Of a stretch of 64,000 bases of DNA, positions 8,583 through 16,917 are shown piece by piece (the stretch's first letter is position 1; each line of letters starts with the position of its first letter). This stretch comes from Defluviitaleaceae bacterium. GTDB taxonomy: Bacteria; Bacillota; Clostridia; Lachnospirales; UBA5962. Location: assembly GCA_009779915.1 (NCBI GenBank), contig WRBA01000010.1, positions 1 through 64,000 on the forward strand, read 5' to 3'. The translations under genes and the position numbers were made by a program. The notes beneath the pieces are model-generated. The model was not told the origin of the DNA and did no database searches. It was given only the letters and a program-made list of their open reading frames with translations.

Positions 8583-9518
8583 TTAAATTTCAACCCATCC
8601 ACAGGTGCCGTTTGCTTTTGCATATATCATATTTCCAAACTTATTTACAACGGATATTGCATCCCCTGCGTTTAGCGGTAAATAATAGTCTGTACCAAAG
8701 TTGCCGTTACAAAGATTGCCCTCATTATCAACCCAAACAGTGCTTTTGGGTATGGAGATTAACTTTCCTGTTTTAAGATGCTTATATGTACTGAATATTT
8801 CTCCTTCCTCTACAAGCTCGACAAACCTGTCAAGCCAAGTTATATTCAAGCTCCCGCCTTTTGCGGTCTGAGGCTTTTCCACTGTGATAGTAGTGGAATT
8901 GTCAACATAATCAAATGAAAACTTGCCGTCTTGGATTACAAAGGCATTTAACTGTCCTGAAATAATATTTATATGCCCGCCGTCAATTGAAATAATCCGG
9001 CTTTCCTCATTAACAACAGGGTTAAAACAAGGAATTTCATGGGTGTAACTTACAACCGACCAATGCCCTGTAATAACATATTTATCAAATTTTAAGCCTT
9101 TTTCCATAAAGGCGTCGTTTTTCGTACAAGATTTCATATCTTGTTCACTTAAATCATTTGAAGTAAGCCCGCCGTGGACAAATATATGATCTTTGGATTC
9201 TATTATATGCGGCAAATTTTCAAGCCACTCTATCTCTGCACTATCAAAACAATTTTCAATCACATAGTCGCAATTACCTCTTAAAACATGTACATTAGGG
9301 TTTTTGGATAACTCAATAATAAATTTAAGGGTACTGTGACCGCTAATTTCATCGGATCTTGTATAATAAAGATCCCCAAGAAGAATAAGAATATCATCTT
9401 CGCAGTAATTAACTTTATCTAAAAGCCTCTTAAATAAAACAATATCACCGTGTATATCGCTTATACAAACAAGCCGTTTATCCTGCGGGATATCTATCTG
9501 CTTTATCTTTGCCTTCAT
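8583..9518 (-). CDS. Calcineurin-like metallophosphoesterase with SH3-like tail
   Basis: The N-terminal 200 residues hold the metallophosphatase motifs ISDIHGD, LLGDLYY, LRGNCD, FVHGG and ITGHW in the usual order, close to the PPP/symmetrical-phosphatase branch (GNCD replaces the usual GNHE). The C-terminal 80 residues (LISIPKSTVWVDNEGN to GTCGWVEI) look like a bacterial SH3-type beta domain. The start codon overlaps the prfA stop (TAATG), so translation is probably coupled. The substrate cannot be inferred; a protein or dinucleotide phosphatase role is possible. Confidence 0.8.
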   Translation of the reverse strand: MKAKIKQIDIPQDKRLVCISDIHGDIVLFKRLLDKVNYCEDDILILLGDLYYTRSDEISGHSTLKFIIELSKNPNVHVLRGNCDYVIENCFDSAEIEWLENLPHIIESKDHIFVHGGLTSNDLSEQDMKSCTKNDAFMEKGLKFDKYVITGHWSVVSYTHEIPCFNPVVNEESRIISIDGGHINIISGQLNAFVIQDGKFSFDYVDNSTTITVEKPQTAKGGSLNITWLDRFVELVEEGEIFSTYKHLKTGKLISIPKSTVWVDNEGNLCNGNFGTDYYLPLNAGDAISVVNKFGNMIYAKANGTCGWVEI

Positions 9519-10588
9519 TACCCATCGGCTCCTTTCAGTTTTTCAGCCTGATCCGTGGTAATTAAGGTATCCATAATCTCGTCCAAATCGCCGTCCAGCA
9601 CACCGTCAAGTCTATGCAAAGTAAGACCTACTCTATGGTCGGTTACACGACCTTGAGGGAAATTATATGTCCGTATACGCTCAGATCTATCCCCTGTACC
9701 TACCTGAGATTTACGCTCAGCAGACAACTCGCTTTGCTGTTTCTCAAGCTCCAGCTCATACAATTTAGCCCTTAAAATTTTAAGAGCTTTATCTTTATTC
9801 TTAAGCTGACTTTTCTCGTCCTGGCAGCTTACGACTATCCCGCTGGGATTATGGGTAACGCGAACAGCAGAATCCGTAGTATTAACGCTTTGCCCCCCGT
9901 TGCCTGAAGAGCGGAAAACATCAATACGTACATCATTCATATCAAGTGCAACATCAACCTCCTCAGCTTCAGGAAGCACTGCGACAGTCACAGTGGATGT
10001 GTGAATACGCCCGCCGGACTCTGTTGTGGGAATGCGCTGAACCCTGTGAACACCGGACTCATACTTAAGCCTGGAATAAGCACCCCTGCCATTAATCATA
10101 AACACAACTTCTTTAAAGCCACCAAGATTATTTTCGTTTGACGAAAGAATTTCAGTTTTCCAACGTGTACGCTCAGCATACATGGAATACATGCGGTAGA
10201 GATCCCCTGCAAAAAGTGCCGCCTCGTCTCCCCCTGCGCCGCCGCGTATTTCAACGATAACATTTTTTTCATCATTAGGATCCTTAGGAAGGAGGAGTAC
10301 TTTAAGCTCTTCTTTAATAAGCTCGTATTTTTCCTGATTTTCTTTAAGTTCTTCTTTAACCAATTGCCTAAACTCATCATCAAGATTTTCGTTAAGCATT
10401 TCCTTGCCTTCCAAAACAGAGTCGCTAATTTTTCTATATTCCTGATACTTAGAAACCACAGGAGTAATAGCACTGTGCTCCTTCATAAGCTCACGCCAAA
10501 GGTTTTGGTCTTTAATTGTGTCGGGAGAATTAATCCTCTCCGATAATTCGTTATATTTTTTTTCAAGCTCCGAAAGCCTGTCAAACAA
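9518..10588 (-). CDS. prfA: Peptide chain release factor 1
   Basis: RF1 recognises UAA and UAG and triggers peptide release in the ribosome. The codon-recognition PxT element is seen in [15 protein letters not shown] and the catalytic loop in [10 protein letters not shown]. The residue before GGQ is Asn, where most RF1s have Ala. I place the start at TTG 10588, because AAAGGTG lies 9 bases upstream and the product then begins [11 protein letters not shown] like other RF1s; an ATG at 10612 would add eight unconserved residues. It follows prmC, whose product methylates the GGQ glutamine. Confidence 0.93.
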   Translation of the reverse strand: MFDRLSELEKKYNELSERINSPDTIKDQNLWRELMKEHSAITPVVSKYQEYRKISDSVLEGKEMLNENLDDEFRQLVKEELKENQEKYELIKEELKVLLLPKDPNDEKNVIVEIRGGAGGDEAALFAGDLYRMYSMYAERTRWKTEILSSNENNLGGFKEVVFMINGRGAYSRLKYESGVHRVQRIPTTESGGRIHTSTVTVAVLPEAEEVDVALDMNDVRIDVFRSSGNGGQSVNTTDSAVRVTHNPSGIVVSCQDEKSQLKNKDKALKILRAKLYELELEKQQSELSAERKSQVGTGDRSERIRTYNFPQGRVTDHRVGLTLHRLDGVLDGDLDEIMDTLITTDQAEKLKGADG

Positions 10589-10619
10589 AGCAAACACGCA
10601 CCTTTCTAACATATTAGCT

Positions 10620-11477
10620 CTACTTTATATTTTTACCGAAAATCAACGTTCTGTCAAGTCCTGCAAGGTCTTTAAGGCTGGAGTAGGGGATGAAATTTTC
10701 CTTGCCAAAGATACCAATCACATCATTTTTTTGAGTTGAGCCAATTTCTACAAATATTTTGCCTGCAGGGGTTAAATAATTCTTTGCAGACTTAGCTAAA
10801 ACCCTGTAGAATAAAAGCCCATCCTCACCGCCGTATAAAGCCATGTGAGGCTCGTAATTAGCTACGTTTTCGGGCAGCTCTGCCATTTCATTTTTACTTA
10901 TATAGGGTGGATTTGAAACAATTAAATCGAATTTTTTTTCGATGTTTTCAAACATATCACTTTCGATGCAATCTATACATATACTGTTTTTTTCGCTGTT
11001 AATTCGAGCTATATCAAGGGCTTTCCTAGAAATATCCGCTAAAGTGACTTTAATTTGCGGACAATGATGTGCTATGCTTATGCCAATAGCCCCGCTGCCG
11101 GTGCATATGTCTAAAACTGTCTCGACATTGTTTTCCATAATACTTTTTATAGCTGCCTCTACAAGGGTTTCCGTATCAGGGCGTGGGATTAACACATTTT
11201 CATCAATATAAAAATCAAGTCCCATAAACTCCACATGATTTATGATATAAGCAATAGGCATAAAATTACGACGTTTTTCGATGATTTTGTGGAATAGTTC
11301 AAATTCGTCAATAGATAAAGTATATTTATTCTTTGTTATAAGCTGCTCGCGGCTTATTTTTAACACATAAGCCATAATAATATCAGCATCTAACGCCCAG
11401 GAGATTATACCAGCCTCTCTTAGCAGTCTCTTTCCCTCTTTTAGCACATTTTCCAAAATCCTATTACTCATCTTCAT
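10620..11477 (-). CDS. prmC: Release factor glutamine methyltransferase
   Basis: N5-glutamine methyltransferase that modifies the GGQ glutamine of RF1/RF2. About 285 residues: an N-terminal helical domain (1-75), then a Rossmann SAM-binding domain with [14 protein letters not shown] and the catalytic SNPPYIS. The start at 11477 ([12 protein letters not shown]) is chosen because AAGGAG is 10 bases upstream; a longer frame starting at 11525 would lie inside the yqhQ gene. The start overlaps the yqhQ end by 14 bases, indicating translational coupling in an rpmE-yqhQ-prmC-prfA operon. Confidence 0.92.
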   Translation of the reverse strand: MKMSNRILENVLKEGKRLLREAGIISWALDADIIMAYVLKISREQLITKNKYTLSIDEFELFHKIIEKRRNFMPIAYIINHVEFMGLDFYIDENVLIPRPDTETLVEAAIKSIMENNVETVLDICTGSGAIGISIAHHCPQIKVTLADISRKALDIARINSEKNSICIDCIESDMFENIEKKFDLIVSNPPYISKNEMAELPENVANYEPHMALYGGEDGLLFYRVLAKSAKNYLTPAGKIFVEIGSTQKNDVIGIFGKENFIPYSSLKDLAGLDRTLIFGKNIK

Positions 11478-12405
11478 CTTGCGAAGACTCCTTCGCCAGA
11501 ACGGCTTCGGTTGCCAATATAGCACATTCTATCTGATCTTCGTCAGGCTCTTTTGTGGTCAGTCCTTGCAATTTAATCCCAGGATAGCTTACGATTTCCA
11601 CAAATTTGGATTTAGAGCGTCCTGCCCACCTAAGAACCTCATAGGAAACCCCCGCAATAAAAGGCACAAACAAAAGCCTGGAGGCAATCCTTATTACAGG
11701 GTCATCAGTCCTGACAAACAGGAAAAATATCATAGAAATAACCATAACGAAGAGTAAAAAGCTGGTTCCGCAGCGCTTATGGTACCTTGAATGGCGCGCT
11801 ACATTATCAACAGTAAGCTCTTCTCCGTGTTCAAGGCAGTTGATGGTCTTATGCTCTGCGCCGTGATATTCATAAACCCGCCTCACATCTTTGTTTAGAG
11901 AAACTAAATATATATAGCAAAGAAATATTATAAAGCGCACAATACCTTCTATTATACCGAATGCCCAGCTGTGTCCCGTTAAAAAAGTTATCCTTGTAAA
12001 AAATCCCCCTATAAATACAGGAAGCATTATAAAAAGACCTATGGATAGGACGATGGCAATTAAAACGCTTATAAAAATTACTATTTCGTTTAATTTATCC
12101 CCCAGTTTTTCAGTTAAAAACTTCTCTATTTTTCCGGGCTCGCTGGTATCATCGTCAAGCCCAGCAAGCTCAGCCGAGCGGGTTATAATTTTAAAACCCA
12201 ATGCCATAGAGTCAACAAAAGCAAGAATACCCCGCAAAACAGGTATTTTAGTAAGCGCAGGATTTTTCTTTTTAAGGAAGGCATCTTCAACGACTATATT
12301 GCCGTCACTGCCTCTAACCGCAAGGGCATACGCGGTTTTACCCCGCATCATAACCCCCTCGATAACCGCTTGACCGCCTAAATTTGTAGGTTTTTCTTTT
12401 TCCAT
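11464..12405 (-). CDS. yqhQ: DUF1385 membrane protein (YqhQ-like)
   Basis: 313 residues beginning with the family hallmark NLGGQAVIEGVMMRGKTAYA, followed by three to four membrane segments (about 100-160 and 205-255) and the conserved EYHGAEHKTINCLEHGE and RCGTSFLLFV motifs between them. YqhQ proteins are widespread in Firmicutes and usually sit next to rpmE and prmC, exactly as here; their biochemical role is unknown. The many conserved Glu/His/Cys residues suggest a metal site, which is inference. Confidence 0.88.
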   Translation of the reverse strand: MEKEKPTNLGGQAVIEGVMMRGKTAYALAVRGSDGNIVVEDAFLKKKNPALTKIPVLRGILAFVDSMALGFKIITRSAELAGLDDDTSEPGKIEKFLTEKLGDKLNEIVIFISVLIAIVLSIGLFIMLPVFIGGFFTRITFLTGHSWAFGIIEGIVRFIIFLCYIYLVSLNKDVRRVYEYHGAEHKTINCLEHGEELTVDNVARHSRYHKRCGTSFLLFVMVISMIFFLFVRTDDPVIRIASRLLFVPFIAGVSYEVLRWAGRSKSKFVEIVSYPGIKLQGLTTKEPDEDQIECAILATEAVLAKESSQDEDE

Positions 12406-12434
12406 AATTAATTATACCTCATTATATAATACAA

Positions 12435-12465
12435 AAGAGCCGGACCTTGCATCCTCCCGGCTCTT
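12435..12465 (-). terminator. Terminator/attenuator after rpmE
   Basis: Stem AAGAGCCGG / CCGGCTCTT followed on the minus strand by TTTTGTATT. It lies between rpmE and yqhQ, so it probably makes rpmE the most abundant product of the operon, with read-through to the downstream genes. Confidence 0.75.
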
Positions 12466-12475
12466 GTCTGTCTTA

Positions 12476-12676
12476 TTACATATTGTATTTCTTTTTGAAT
12501 TTTTCTGCCCTGCTGCCTTCACCTACCATAAGCTTTTGGCTGCCTGTGTAGAAAGGATGGCATTTAGAGCATACCTCAACACGGATATTTTCTTTAGTTG
12601 AGCCGGCTATAAATTCATTACCGCAGTTGCACTTTATCTGAGCTTGGAAGTACTCAGGCTGAATATCAGTTTTCAT
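12476..12676 (-). CDS. rpmE: 50S ribosomal protein L31, zinc-binding type
   Basis: 66 residues with the four-cysteine zinc site split as CNC and CSKC (C+ form of L31) and the C-terminal GSRAEKFKKKY typical of the family. It is preceded by GAGGTGA and by a strong promoter with a roughly 115-nt leader. The C+ form is normally the zinc-replete version; no C- paralogue is visible in this window. Confidence 0.95.
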   Translation of the reverse strand: MKTDIQPEYFQAQIKCNCGNEFIAGSTKENIRVEVCSKCHPFYTGSQKLMVGEGSRAEKFKKKYNM

Positions 12677-12750
12677 ATCAGTTCACCTCAGTTTTCCCTT
12701 TGAAATACGTTTTGGCATTTCATGAGGATAATTTAAATTAACGAACGCCA

Positions 12751-12783
12751 CTATAGTAAAACACCATAGGTGTTAAGCTATAG
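12751..12783 (-). promoter_or_regulatory. rpmE leader hairpin (candidate L31 autoregulatory leader)
   Basis: Within the rpmE 5' leader two nested stems are visible: CTATAG / CTATAG outside and ACACC / GGTGT inside. Ribosomal-protein leaders of this kind, including proposed L31 leaders in Firmicutes, bind the protein and repress its own translation. I cannot test this one against a covariance model. Confidence 0.4.
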
Positions 12784-12799
12784 CAAACACAACATTAAA

Positions 12800-12828
12800 A
12801 TTTTAGCATAAGTTTTGAGTATCGTCAA
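12800..12828 (-). promoter_or_regulatory. rpmE promoter
   Basis: TTGACG, 17-bp spacer, TAAAAT reading leftwards towards rpmE; transcription would start near 12793. Confidence 0.75.
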
Positions 12829-12841
12829 GTCTTAATTAAGC

Positions 12842-12965
12842 TAATTACAGGGCAAACGAATGAAGGGTTCGCCCTTCGCCGAAATCAGGATTTCGATTAA
12901 AATCTGTGATGCAAATTACAAATCTCAGCAATTATTTTTTCATGGGTTTGCCCGAGTGCTAATTA
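12842..12965. repeat. Folded intergenic inverted-repeat element
   Basis: TAATTA plus GGGCAAAC on the left pair with GTTTGCCC plus TAATTA on the right. Inside are a perfect GAAGGG-ttcg-CCCTTC hairpin and a GAAAT/ATTTC hairpin. There is no coding potential. It occupies most of the 363-bp gap between the lipoprotein gene and rpmE. Confidence 0.55.
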
Positions 12966-13039
12966 CCTTCTTTAAACATTTTATCTCGTACCTGTAAAAA
13001 ATCTCCTGCAAAGCCTTCTTCCGCATGAGCCATGTCTAC

Positions 13040-13909
13040 CTATCGTCTGCGAAGGGGTGTACGCGAAGCAGGGGAATCAAAGAAACTAATCCAGAGCTCT
13101 CCGCCGTTCGCGCCGGAATAGGTAATCCTTCTTCCGTCAGGTATGACAAACATTGCCCTGTGTCCTCTTGTTCTCAATGGTCCCATGCTTTCGGTAAAAG
13201 GCTTTAATAAACTTTCTGCAAGGGCATAATAATTTGCAACTATTTCTTCTGCTGTTAAGTTTATATATATTAGCTGGTGCGGCACTAAATCAAACTCATG
13301 AATTATGTTAATTCCACTTGGCGGTATCTGTATTGTACCTAAAGATGGTTCAAAGGGTCTATACTCGCTATAGTTTAATATTAGGGTATTATACGTTTGG
13401 CGTATATCAGACCCTGCAATAATAGTCCTCTCATCACCAAGGAACCCAGATATAACCTGAAACTCTATTCTTTCTATGTAAGGACGTAATATAGGGTTGT
13501 TATATATACGATGCTGTAAATCCTTATGATGGCTAAACACATCCAACTGGTTTTGCAAGGTGTCGCTATACCCTTCTCTGCTGGTGTCATGTAAAATGAA
13601 AAAATACATTTCTTCAGTGTCACAAAATGCCCGCCATACTGTTTGGGTGCGCGCCGGCACAGTGTACATAAAATTCGTGCGCTCATTAAAAAATGTTCTG
13701 GGGACACGATGACGTGGAATGTAATGGTTTTCCAATAATTCTATTCTTGAAAAACCCTCCCCATATGTTTCCGCCAGGTGCAGGGCAACTCCTTCGTCTG
13801 AGGGTCGGTAATTAAATCTGACCGTCTGGGCACTGGGTGGAGCACACGAAGAAAGGATTAAAATAAATGCAGCACTTGCCACGATTTTCAATAATTTGCT
13901 ATATGCCAT
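13040..13909 (-). CDS. Lipoprotein of unknown function
   Basis: 289 residues beginning with a signal peptide and a lipobox (LILSSC, Cys near 22), so it is predicted to be anchored on the outer face of the membrane. The mature part is mixed alpha/beta without a family I recognise; it ends in an arginine-rich tail (SRTPLRRR). It lies 26 bases downstream of the ABC-F gene in the same direction and may be transcribed with it. Confidence 0.75.
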   Translation of the reverse strand: MAYSKLLKIVASAAFILILSSCAPPSAQTVRFNYRPSDEGVALHLAETYGEGFSRIELLENHYIPRHRVPRTFFNERTNFMYTVPARTQTVWRAFCDTEEMYFFILHDTSREGYSDTLQNQLDVFSHHKDLQHRIYNNPILRPYIERIEFQVISGFLGDERTIIAGSDIRQTYNTLILNYSEYRPFEPSLGTIQIPPSGINIIHEFDLVPHQLIYINLTAEEIVANYYALAESLLKPFTESMGPLRTRGHRAMFVIPDGRRITYSGANGGELWISFFDSPASRTPLRRR

Positions 13910-13935
13910 AATAACTATCTCCTTGTCGGCACGCC

Positions 13936-15843
13936 TTAGCTAGTATCTTCACATTTTTCATACTCTTCATACAAAACGAGGAGACGCCCTTCCGCCTCTT
14001 CTCTTTCTTTGTACAACTCGGCAGTTCTCTCATAGTCCGAGGCAATACTAGGATCCTCAAGCTGGGTACTTAACTTCTCTATCAGAGCCTCTGCACCCAC
14101 AATATCAGACTCAAGGCGTTTTTTACGGTTTTTTTGTTTTCTTAAAGCCGCTTCTTTCTCTTTTTTTAATTGCCAATCACTTTTTACTTCGATTTCAGCT
14201 GCTGATGAAAGTGCATTCATTTGCATCTCATTTTTTTCTAACTGCTCCTTTTTATGGACGTAATAGTCGTAATCCCCTAAGTAAGCAGCTAGATTGTATC
14301 CATCCATTTCAAAAATTTTAGTGGCAATGGAATTTATGAAATACCGATCATGAGAGATGAAAAGTATAGTACCCCCAAATCCTCTGAGGGCATCTTCCAA
14401 TATTTCTTTTGAGACAATATCCAAATGGTTTGTAGGCTCGTCCAAAAGCAAGAAATTAGCGTCAGAAAGCATAATTTTAGCAAGAGAAACCCGCCCTTTT
14501 TCCCCTCCTGAAAGACTGCCGATTTTTTTATACACATCATCCCCATAAAAAACAAATGCTGATAAGATATTTCTTATCTCGCCTATGTTAAGCTTTGGAT
14601 AAGCGTCGGATATTTCTTCGACAATAGTTTTGTCAGGGGATAAATCTTTAAGGCTTTGATCATAATAGCCGACCTTTACTTTGTGTCCCAGCTTTATCTC
14701 TCCGGTATCCCCTTCATGCTCACCTGTTATAATCCTAAACAATGTAGTTTTTCCTATACCATTTGGTCCTATAAGAGCTGTTTTGTCACCTTTTTTAATT
14801 TCCATTGAAAGCCCGCTAAACAGCCGATTGTCGCCAAAGCTTTTAGCTAGGTTATCAATAAACATTACATCATTGCCGCTTTCTATTTTAGGAGTCAAAT
14901 TAATACGGATTTTATCAGGAAGATTTTCAGGTTTTTCAAATTTCTCCATTTTTTCTAACTGTTTTTCCTTGCTTTGAGCTCTGCGAACTTTTTTCTCATT
15001 ACCGTAAGAGCGTAGGAGACGAGCGGCATCTTCCTGTTTTTTGATAACTTTTTGCTGGTCTAAATAATGTTTAAGAGCGTGTTGTCTTAAAATCCCTTTT
15101 TCATTGGCATAGAAAGAATAATTACCGCTAAACATAGAGGCGTGCTTATTTTCTATTTCCAAAACTTTATTTATGGTTTTGTCGAGAAAATAGCGGTCAT
15201 GGGAGATTACAACAACAGACTTTGGGTAGTTTTTAATAAAATCCTCCAGCCATTTAATGGAGCTAATATCCAAATGGTTTGTAGGCTCGTCCAAAAGTAA
15301 AAGGTCAGGGCTTGTCAAAAGAAGCTTGCCTAAAGCCACACGTGTTTTCTGACCGCCGCTCATTATTGATATTGGTTTATCCGCCTCTCCGGCAAAGCCA
15401 AGCCCCGCGATAACTCCCCGCACACGGCTCCTATATTCATAGCCGTTATTTTTTTCAAATTCAAAATCAGCCTTTTCGTATTCAGTCATGTATAGGTTAA
15501 GCTCATCTTCTGAACTTTCGGATATTTTATGGCTTAACAAAGACAGTTTTTCTTCAAGGGCTTGTATATGAGCAAAAACCGATAAAAGCTCATCCTCTAA
15601 AGTGTTTTGCTCATTTAAACTGCTAAGTTGTGCGATATACCCACTGGATATGCCTGATGGTATAGATATATTGCCGGTGTCTGCCGTAAGCTCACCTGTT
15701 ATAATTTTAAGCAAAGTGGTTTTACCAGCACCATTTACGCCGACAATCCCTAACTTATCGCCATTATTTATATGAAAGCTAATATTTTCTATAATCAAAT
15801 CCGCGCCGAATGATTTTGATATACCGGAAGCTGAAAGAATCAT
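13936..15843 (-). CDS. ABC-F family ATPase
   Basis: 635 residues, no membrane domain. Two nucleotide-binding domains: Walker A GVNGAGKTTLLK and signature MSGGQKTRVALGK in the first, GPNGIGKTTLFR and LSGGEKGRVSLAK in the second, each with LLLLDEPTNHLD-type Walker B. An interdomain linker (about 240-310) and a C-terminal coiled coil (about 540-630) complete the ABC-F plan. ABC-F proteins act at the ribosomal E site, either as translation factors (Uup, YdiF, EttA) or antibiotic-resistance proteins. The length and C-terminal coiled coil fit the housekeeping YdiF/Uup group better. The start follows AAAGGAGC. Confidence 0.9.
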   Translation of the reverse strand: MILSASGISKSFGADLIIENISFHINNGDKLGIVGVNGAGKTTLLKIITGELTADTGNISIPSGISSGYIAQLSSLNEQNTLEDELLSVFAHIQALEEKLSLLSHKISESSEDELNLYMTEYEKADFEFEKNNGYEYRSRVRGVIAGLGFAGEADKPISIMSGGQKTRVALGKLLLTSPDLLLLDEPTNHLDISSIKWLEDFIKNYPKSVVVISHDRYFLDKTINKVLEIENKHASMFSGNYSFYANEKGILRQHALKHYLDQQKVIKKQEDAARLLRSYGNEKKVRRAQSKEKQLEKMEKFEKPENLPDKIRINLTPKIESGNDVMFIDNLAKSFGDNRLFSGLSMEIKKGDKTALIGPNGIGKTTLFRIITGEHEGDTGEIKLGHKVKVGYYDQSLKDLSPDKTIVEEISDAYPKLNIGEIRNILSAFVFYGDDVYKKIGSLSGGEKGRVSLAKIMLSDANFLLLDEPTNHLDIVSKEILEDALRGFGGTILFISHDRYFINSIATKIFEMDGYNLAAYLGDYDYYVHKKEQLEKNEMQMNALSSAAEIEVKSDWQLKKEKEAALRKQKNRKKRLESDIVGAEALIEKLSTQLEDPSIASDYERTAELYKEREEAEGRLLVLYEEYEKCEDTS

Positions 15844-15931
15844 GAAATTGCTCCTTTATGTTTCCTAGTGCCAAGTTATGCCGTCACTAATTACAAGATA
15901 CGACTCTCCTAGCCCTATGCCAATGTTAGTG

Positions 15932-16067
15932 GTACGAACTTAAACTATATCTTAGCATAAAAAACCACATTGAAGCATTGCGGTTTTTCATGCTCTATTG
16001 AAGTTTAAATTCGCACTTGGTGCGAACTTAAACTATATTCTAAACCTGCGGAAGTTTAAGTTTGCAC
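15932..16067. repeat. Two tandem palindromes sharing 15-bp arms
   Basis: Unit A (15932-16016) has arms GTACGAACTTAAACT and the near complement AGTTTAAATTCGCAC, with a second stem nested inside. Unit B (16020-16067) has arms GTGCGAACTTAAACT and AGTTTAAGTTTGCAC around a short loop. They fill the divergent region between the ABC-F gene and rex. Confidence 0.65.
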
Positions 16068-16101
16068 TCGGACAAGTCTAGTATATCAACTTACTCTAAG
16101 A

Positions 16102-16130
16102 TTGACAATATTTAACTTAAAGGTTATACT
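16102..16130 (+). promoter_or_regulatory. rex promoter
   Basis: Consensus TTGACA, 17-bp spacer, TATACT, 43 bp before the rex ATG. Confidence 0.85.
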
Positions 16131-16132
16131 TA

Positions 16133-16153
16133 GATTGTAGATTTTTAACAATC
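16133..16153 (+). promoter_or_regulatory. Possible Rex operator
   Basis: GATTGT and ACAATC form an inverted repeat with 9-bp spacing right at the expected transcription start. The right half TTAACAA matches the clostridial Rex half-site, the left half only partly, so autoregulation is possible but weakly supported. Confidence 0.35.
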
Positions 16154-16172
16154 TTTTTGGAGGTTGATATAA

Positions 16173-16835
16173 ATGAGTTTTAATAAAAATATTTCCTTGG
16201 CTGTTATTAAAAGGCTTCCAAGATATTATAGATATTTAGGGGATATTCTTGATGATGGGATAACCCGTATCTCATCTAAAGAAATTTCTCAGAGGATGGA
16301 TATTACAGCCTCCCAAATCCGCCAGGATTTAAATAATTTTGGCTGTTTCGGGCAGCAAGGTTATGGGTATAACACCGAGCTTTTATATGGCGAGATTAAA
16401 AAGATTTTAGGGCTTGAAAAGCAGTATTCCATGATTATTGTTGGGGCAGGTAATATTGGACAAGCCCTTGCTAATTATATAAATTTTCAAAAGAGAGGGT
16501 TTAATTTTATAGCACTCTTTGATGCTAATCCTAAATTAATAGGTCTTACAGTGCGCGGTATTGAAATATATGATGTGGATAAACTTGCGAAATATCTTTC
16601 AAATATTCCTGTAGATATTGCGGTTTTGGCTATTCCCAAAAACGCGGCACATGATGTTGCACAGATATTAATAGATGGCGGCGTAAAAGGTATTTGGAAT
16701 TTTTCTAATATAGATATAAAAACTCCTGATGATGTTAAGGTTGAAAATGTTCATTTAACGGATTCTCTTATGACTTTATCCTATAAGTTAAATGAGCAGG
16801 AAATTTTATCGAGGCTTAACAGACCTGCACACTAA
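16173..16835 (+). CDS. rex: Redox-sensing transcriptional repressor Rex
   Basis: 220 residues: an N-terminal winged helix (1-80, with SQIRQDLNNFGCFGQQGYGY) and a Rossmann NAD(H)-binding domain with GAGNIGQA at 91-98. Rex represses fermentation genes when NAD+ is high and releases DNA when NADH accumulates. It has its own strong promoter and GGAGG site. In this window the lactate oxidation cluster at 53.6-59.4 kb is a reasonable regulatory target, but I did not find a clear Rex site there. The last codons lie in an inverted repeat shared with the convergent gene. Confidence 0.95.
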   Translation: MSFNKNISLAVIKRLPRYYRYLGDILDDGITRISSKEISQRMDITASQIRQDLNNFGCFGQQGYGYNTELLYGEIKKILGLEKQYSMIIVGAGNIGQALANYINFQKRGFNFIALFDANPKLIGLTVRGIEIYDVDKLAKYLSNIPVDIAVLAIPKNAAHDVAQILIDGGVKGIWNFSNIDIKTPDDVKVENVHLTDSLMTLSYKLNEQEILSRLNRPAH

Positions 16836-16917
16836 CCTCATTACGCCTCATTTTCGGCTTCTTCTCACTTAGAAAAAACCTCGAAAATTCGACGAAAGCA
16901 GGTTAGCGGACAGGTCT
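16821..16917. repeat. Inverted repeat spanning both convergent stop codons
   Basis: Left arm AGACCTG-n4-CTAACCT and right arm AGGTTAG-n4-CAGGTCT are complementary, with ATTTTCG / CGAAAAT nested inside. The TAA of rex (16833-16835) and the TAA of the convergent gene (minus strand, 16903-16905) both lie in CTAACCT. It could act as a bidirectional terminator. Confidence 0.65.
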
